DNA of 11,899 nt from Acanthamoeba lenticulata. Lineage: Eukaryota > Discosea > Longamoebia > Acanthamoebidae. The DNA lies in assembly GCA_002179805.1 (NCBI GenBank), contig NAVB01002483.1, positions 1 through 11,899 on the forward strand. The letters run 5' to 3'. Position numbers and translations under genes: made by a program. Below, in pieces: positions 8,471 to 11,899 of the stretch. The notes beneath the pieces are model-generated. The model was given only the letters and a program-made list of their open reading frames with translations. It ran no database searches and had not been told where the DNA came from. Within the stretch, counting starts at the first letter, position 1. The number at the start of each line of letters is the position of its first letter.

Positions 8471-8932
8471 CTTGGGAAGGATGGTGTACTTGATGCCCAT
8501 AAGGTGTGGCCATAAGGCTTGGCCAGCATGAATAGAGGCATTGTCCACCACAATCAATAGGTCGCCAGCAACAAGGCGCCCTGCAGTGACAGCATCCACA
8601 ATAAACTGGAATTAATCCCACTCAGTGTTGCTCTCTTCACGAAATGTGATGTAAACAGGATTGTCAGGGGTAGCCAAATCCAACAACAAAGTCATGGAAA
8701 AAGTGTGGTCTGCTTCATCCAAGAACTTCAACTTGCTCCCGGGCACACCTGTTATGGCATAAATCCAAGTAAAATAATAAGTCATATTCTCGTGAGTAAA
8801 CTTGAGAGATTGGATATGAGAAGCTGTTTCCAACTCCATAACCAGGAGCGAAAAATGCGTCACATCATTCGCCTTGATTATAAAGCTCATTAACATGTTG
8901 AACAATATTAAATGAAGGATTATTGGTGACAC
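8462..8932 (-). pseudogene. Degraded Tc1/mariner-IS630-type DDE transposase
   Basis: One frame runs from 8932 to 8462 with an internal TAA (8614-8612). It reads KLKFLDEADH, which probably carries the first catalytic Asp, then LLIVVDNASIHAG, the usual second-Asp block, then IKYTILPKYS. The expected SPELNPxE block with the third acidic residue is missing: the frame runs into the neighbouring inverted repeat, whose bases supply AGC TAG. Compared with the second copy (10419-10500), six codons before GIKYT are also lost. Upstream, an out-of-frame stretch (FNIVQHVNELYNQGE) suggests more broken coding at about 8875-8925. The first-Asp assignment is inferred from family pattern. Confidence 0.7.
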
Positions 8933-9077
8933 TCAACCATAACAATTCTTGAACCAAATTTAAGATAACTACAAATGAAAAAGATTGAAAGTATATTAAG
9001 AAATCGATTTATTGACAACAAACAAGATAAAAATAAGACCCAGGCGCAAAGCAATAAAGCCCATTGCTAGGCGGCTC
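8933..9077. other. A/T-rich transposon DNA between the two opposed reading frames
   Basis: No convincing ORF. It contains ATTGCTAGGCGGCTC (about 9063-9077), found again at about 10513-10527, so this belongs to the same element as the second copy. It probably held the promoter(s) for the divergent element genes. Confidence 0.45.
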
Positions 9078-9293
9078 TATAAAAACTCTTTGCTTTTTTT
9101 TGGCGTTCAACATGAAGCAACTGTTGAGTTCTTGATCTGAACACTTGGTGGGGCATTGTGAAAAGTAAAAGCGCCGCTGCAGTGGTCAAATGCAACCAAA
9201 AATTTTAGGAAAGTGGCAAAACAAATATAGATATTTGGTTTTATTTATGGAAAGTGATTTTTGTTTTACGGAAAGAAGGTTATCCTTTTTATA
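9078..9293. repeat. ~215-bp segment present in copy A only, with TATAAAAA...TTTTTATA ends
   Basis: Copy B passes directly from GGCGGCTC to ATTGTAGTGAGTCAAC, whereas here about 215 bp lie between those two sequences. The segment begins TATAAAAA (9078-9085) and ends TTTTTATA (9286-9293), an 8-bp inverted pair. It is either a small insertion or a segment deleted from copy B. Confidence 0.45.
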
Positions 9294-9299
9294 TTGTAC

Positions 9300-10103
9300 T
9301 GAGTCAACAGCAGAGGCAAGAAGGTCATTTTTGTTGTTGGCCATGAAGACAACAACTAGTGCTCCCCCTGCTATTATGTTCCCTGCTTCCCGCCCAGCTA
9401 TTTTGCCCTTTTTCAAAACTTTGGATGAGTTTGCTGACTTAATGTGGCGCCATGTTACCATTTGATTTCCCAAGAACAACTTTGAATTGGCTGAAGGGGT
9501 GTCAAGAAGCCGTTAATTTGGTTGCGGCCTTTGGAGAGCTACCAGAGGTGCCAACGGTGTTGCTTGTGGAAATGGGAGCAGAGAAATGACGGCAGCACAC
9601 TGCTTTGGCTGAAGCAACCAAGTACTTCCCCCTTCCTTCCTCTTTCATTGAAAGCTAAATTTTTGTATTTGTTTACAAAGTTGTTCAAGGTTGTGGACGC
9701 CCAAGGAAAGAAGCTCCACCAGGAGCCCAGTTGGCTGGAAGCATCACCATGATGCACAAGCTGTTGGGACCACGGCCACAAGATCAAGCATCACCTTTAT
9801 TGCTTTCCCAAATTGCCAAAGAACTGGCGCCTCATGTTTGTTTGTTTGTTTGTTTGTATGTTTGTTTGCTTGTTTGCTTGTTTGCTTGTTTGCAGAACGG
9901 CCTATTCAAGTGGTGATGTTGTGCTAACAGGTCAATCAAGTGATGATGAGGATGGCGCGAGTGAAGCTGACGGCTCAAGTGGTGGCGAAGAGGACGAACA
10001 GCAAGAGGACGATACTGACTCAGAAAATGACTTGCTGGCACCGCCAACCAAGAGAGCCTGCATACGACTCACGCGCTGGCGCGCAGGTGTGTTCTCTCCA
10101 TAA
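9300..10103 (+). pseudogene. Copy A of a transposon-encoded accessory protein (AT-hook-like and acidic segments), broken
   Basis: Pieces in several plus frames: about 9300-9465 (ESTAEARRSFLLLAMKTTTS, then KTLDEFADLMWRHV); 9452-9589 (TTLNWLKGCQEAVNLVAAFG); 9689-9836, with GRPRK at 9695-9709, an AT-hook core, then SQIAKELA; and about 9900-10103, an acidic Ser-rich tail (SSDDEDGASEADGSSGGEED) followed by a basic end (TKRACIRLTRWRAG). The (TTTG)n run separates the last two. Copy B shares the first and acidic segments with mainly synonymous changes, so the plus frame is the coding one. Relative to B this copy lacks about 172 bp (B 10929-11100). I recognise no family; DNA binding is inferred from GRPRK only. 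Confidence 0.5.
9836..9893 (+). repeat. (TTTG)n tetranucleotide repeat
   Basis: TTTG units with TTTGTATG and TTTGCTTG variants. The same repeat, shorter, is at 10659-10678 at the equivalent place of copy B, so it belongs to the element. It ends in TTTGCAG, which could be an acceptor site. Confidence 0.85.
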
Positions 10104-10190
10104 AACATCATTACGCCAAGTAGTAGTTTCTGCGTTCAGCCCGTGAAAAACGCGGAAACGGGGGCAAACCAAGGGAGAGGGGGCAACCGA
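10104..10190. other. Sub-terminal region of copy A
   Basis: Lies between the stop of the accessory frame and the right inverted repeat. No ORF; contains GGGGGCAAACCAAGGGAGAGGG. Nothing else seen. Confidence 0.35.
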
Positions 10191-10191
10191 A

Positions 10192-10232
10192 ATTTTTTTC
10201 AAAATGGGACGACTTAAATAAACCTAGCTGTA
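10192..10232. repeat. Right-end inverted repeat of copy A, with TA
   Basis: The outer ~36 bases (AAAATGGGACGACTTAAATA... to CCTAGCTG at 10230, then TA) match the right end at 8420-8468 with one mismatch, then diverge inward. It is oriented as a right end, so the element lies to its left; the only left-type end in that direction is at 8094. Confidence 0.75.
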
Positions 10233-10255
10233 CTTGCGATTATTGCAAGTCGGAC

Positions 10256-10418
10256 CAGAAACGCACAAAACGTGTCAAAGAGAAGTTTATTCCAATGTCC
10301 CGCAATCGTGGAGCACTCTTCATAAATGTTCAACATGGAGTGGTAAGGGAAACTGCCAGGGAGTCGAGCACCATTTCAGACACTGCACAACCAATCCCAA
10401 CAAACCCTGACCGGAGCA
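10256..10418 (+). other. Open frame with a CDYCKSD cysteine pair at the left of copy B
   Basis: A plus frame starting inside the inverted repeat (CDYCKSDQKRTKRVKEK...) stays open for about 75 codons to about 10460. The right repeat reads CDYCDYCKSD on the minus strand. A CxxC pair hints at a zinc-binding end, but no full motif is visible. The minus strand is where the transposase C-terminus would be. Confidence 0.25.
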
Positions 10419-10500
10419 TCAGTTCAGTTCAGGGCTGTACTTGGGAAGGAAGGTGTACTTGATGCCATGAGCTGTAAGCAGCGCCATAAGGTGTGGCCAT
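10419..10500 (-). pseudogene. DDE transposase C-terminal fragment, copy B
   Basis: Minus frame reads LMALLTAHGIKYTFLPKYSP then ELN, and then TGA (10421-10419) where PxE is expected. This is the block around the third catalytic position of Tc1/IS630-type transposases. It matches 8462-8510 but keeps six codons lost there. The upstream catalytic domain is deleted. Confidence 0.6.
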
Positions 10501-10531
10501 GGGGCTCGGCATTGCTAGGCGGCTCCATTGT

Positions 10532-11211
10532 AGTGAGTCAACAGCAGAAGCAAGAAGGTCATTTTTGTTGCTGGCCATGAAGACAACAACCAGTGCTCCC
10601 CCTGCTATTCTGTTCCCTGCTTTCCCAAATTGCCAAAGAACTGGCGCTTCTTCAGATTTGTTTGTTTGTTTGTTTGTGTAACCAGTACTAACAACTGCAC
10701 AGATCAATATACAAGCAGATTCTAATTTACCAGTTGTGTTTCATGTGCAAGCCATGGAAATGACATTGGAAGAGCTGGACATCAAGCTTATCCAGCTGAT
10801 TTGCCTCCAAACACAATTGGAAGCTCAAAAAAAGATTGTTTTTTTTTGTTTGGATTGGACTAATGACATGTGATGTAGGGAAGATGTTGAATGAAGTGAT
10901 AAACCAAACAAGCAGAACTGCCTATTCATGAGCAAAAAGAATAGAGATTCGCCTCTTGAGAGAACGCCTGGCATCAGCTCAAGAGGCTCTTGAAGTCAAA
11001 TGGTGCACGCAACCAGCTGCCCCAAGATGAACCAGCAATGGAAGATGTTCTGGAAGACCTGGGCCTGTCTTCTTCCACCCTCTCCCTACCACTTCCACCA
11101 AGTGGTGATGTTGTGCTAACAGGTCAATCAAGTGATGATGAGGATGGCGCAAGTGAAGCTGATGGCTCAAGTGGTGGCGAAGAGGACGAACAGCAGTCCG
11201 ACTTGCAATAA
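10532..11211 (+). pseudogene. Copy B of the accessory transposon protein, broken, with coiled-coil segments
   Basis: Segments: about 10532-10620 (ESTAEARRSFLLLAMKTTTS, as copy A), a deletion junction, SQIAKELALLQ (about 10623-10655), and the TTTG run. Next come about 10705-10837, whose frame reads PVVFHVQAMEMTLEELDIKL and on to LEAQKKI, and about 10937-11005, a frame with RIEIRLLRERLASAQEALEV; both look like amphipathic helices or coiled coil. Last is 10990-11211, an acidic tail shared with copy A. TACTAAC about 12 bp before CAG near 10704 looks like an intron end, so the original gene may have been spliced. Function unknown. Confidence 0.45.
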
Positions 11212-11434
11212 TCGCAATAATCGCAATAAACGGCAATAAACGCTAGCCAAACGCAAGTTGAACGCAACACTTGCAACAAGAATCGCGTTTGGCCCTGCGT
11301 TGTAAACGCGTTTATCTTTTTTGTGAAAGTAGCACTGTTTTTGTTGGGGAGTGTGATGATGATGCCAGAAAGACTAGTTCTCATCTTGTGAAGAAGCTGT
11401 GTAACTGCTGAAATTCGCACACACACCATCCAAC
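11212..11434. repeat. CGCAATAA/AACGC-rich repeats and flank
   Basis: 11205-11240 holds tandem (A)ATCGCAATA and CGGCAATAA units. 11236-11310 is dense in AACGC/GCGTT words on both strands, including CCAAACGC paired with GCGTTTGG about 35 bp on. 11320-11434 shows nothing I recognise. Confidence 0.5.
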
Positions 11435-11479
11435 ATGCCCAGAAAGAAGCTAGAAAACTTTTTTGTGAGTGGGTTGAAC
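11435..11479 (+). other. Possible first exon, MPRKKLENFF
   Basis: ATG followed by ten codons with a basic start, then GTGAGT, a classical donor sequence unlike the donors of the host genes here. It lies just before the second MITE copy. Too short to assign; it may be chance. Confidence 0.15.
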
Positions 11480-11552
11480 CTGATGGGCATGCTTCTTTTT
11501 CATGAATCTCTCAATTCTCTCTATCCAACAAGCATGACAGCAAAAAAGGTGG

Positions 11553-11899
11553 TACAGCTAGGTTTATTCAAGTCGTCCCATTTTTTACAAATCGTGCCGG
11601 CCGTCTGGACTTACCTCAAAACTAGAAGAATCACACAACCAGAAGATTCACACATACCACCATGACCAGCACCCAAAGGTGAACATCTTTTGTTCAAGCA
11701 CCACTTGTCTCTGGCATCGTACAGACGAGATTTCCTCTCAACAATGTCCGGATGCATGCATTCCGATCATGGTATAGCGGAAAACTCGCATGAGCGTTGT
11801 CAGAAGTAAACCACGCTCGATCAAAAGCTGTCTTGAACCAGAAGGGGAGCATGGTGGTATGTGTCTTGTCTGCCGTTCTTATGTTTTGGAAGGGGGGGA
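11553..11899. mobile_element. Second copy of the 49-bp-TIR MITE-like element, cut by window edge
   Basis: TA at 11553-11554, then the left end 11555-11603, identical to 8094-8142. The interior from about 11638 follows 8157 onward with scattered substitutions and small indels. The right end is beyond the window. Confidence 0.85.

Larger units (their letters stand above)
10234..11217. mobile_element. Copy B: internally deleted transposon copy bounded by 22-bp perfect inverted repeats
   Basis: 10234-10255 (TTGCGATTATTGCAAGTCGG...) and 11196-11217 are exact reverse complements. Between them lie, in the same order as copy A, a transposase C-terminal piece on the minus strand, then plus-strand accessory coding. 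Copy A's 8510-9060 and 9386-9803 are missing here; the second junction is at a shared TGCTT. Whether the 22-bp repeats are real termini is unclear, because the right one runs on into tandem CGCAATAAT units. Confidence 0.55.

Noticed and set aside
8124..8621. 165-codon minus ORF covering the small MITE-like element
   Set aside because: It crosses both inverted repeats and ends in a different frame from the transposase. The second copy is frameshifted and differs by replacement changes, so it is not coding.
9186..9479. Minus-strand frame with GGALVVVFMANNKNDLLASA, shared by both copies
   Set aside because: Differences between copies change amino acids in this frame but are synonymous on the plus strand, so it is a shadow frame.
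9813..9930. Cys/Phe/Val-rich 'membrane' peptide (CLFVCLFVC type)
   Set aside because: It is simply translation of the TTTG repeat.
1..11899. Prokaryotic features, CRISPR arrays, tRNA or rRNA genes
   Set aside because: None found. The repeats are microsatellites or transposon ends without spacer structure, and I saw no tRNA cloverleaf on reading.

Overview
The window is nuclear DNA from a eukaryote, very probably a microbial one. It holds three intron-rich protein genes with AG|GY...AG introns, no operon structure, and pyrimidine-rich microsatellites inside introns. A cytosolic ribosomal protein gene and a HEATR5/Laa1-type trafficking gene confirm eukaryotic nuclear DNA. I cannot name the lineage. 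Gene models were built by hand from reading frame, intron phase and remembered family features; no alignment was run.

Layout. (1) 1-4011, minus strand: the first 11 exons of a HEATR5/Laa1/SWEETIE-like HEAT-repeat protein, running off the left edge. (2) 4012-4207: a short divergent promoter region. (3) 4208-4967, plus strand: complete three-exon RPS16 (uS9), 150 aa. (4) 4968-5250: intergenic DNA/leader with a small in-frame upstream ORF. (5) 5251-7927, plus strand: complete 11-exon gene for an adenylate-kinase-like P-loop kinase, 478 aa, with a basic mitochondrial-type N-terminus and a long C-terminal extension. (6) About 8090-11899: a transposon-derived region of lower GC. It contains a 375-bp element with perfect 49-bp inverted ends, a broken DDE transposase, two differently deleted copies of one larger element, and the start of a second copy of the 375-bp element.

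The three host genes have unrelated housekeeping roles (endosome/Golgi traffic, translation, nucleotide metabolism). The most unusual signal crosses all three: 19 of 23 inferred splice donors have C at intron position +4 (AG|GYNC), none reads GTRAGT, and two are best explained as GC donors. The second interesting signal is in the repeat region. The two element copies differ mostly by synonymous changes in one plus-strand frame, which implies that a second, non-transposase protein was under selection in the parent element.
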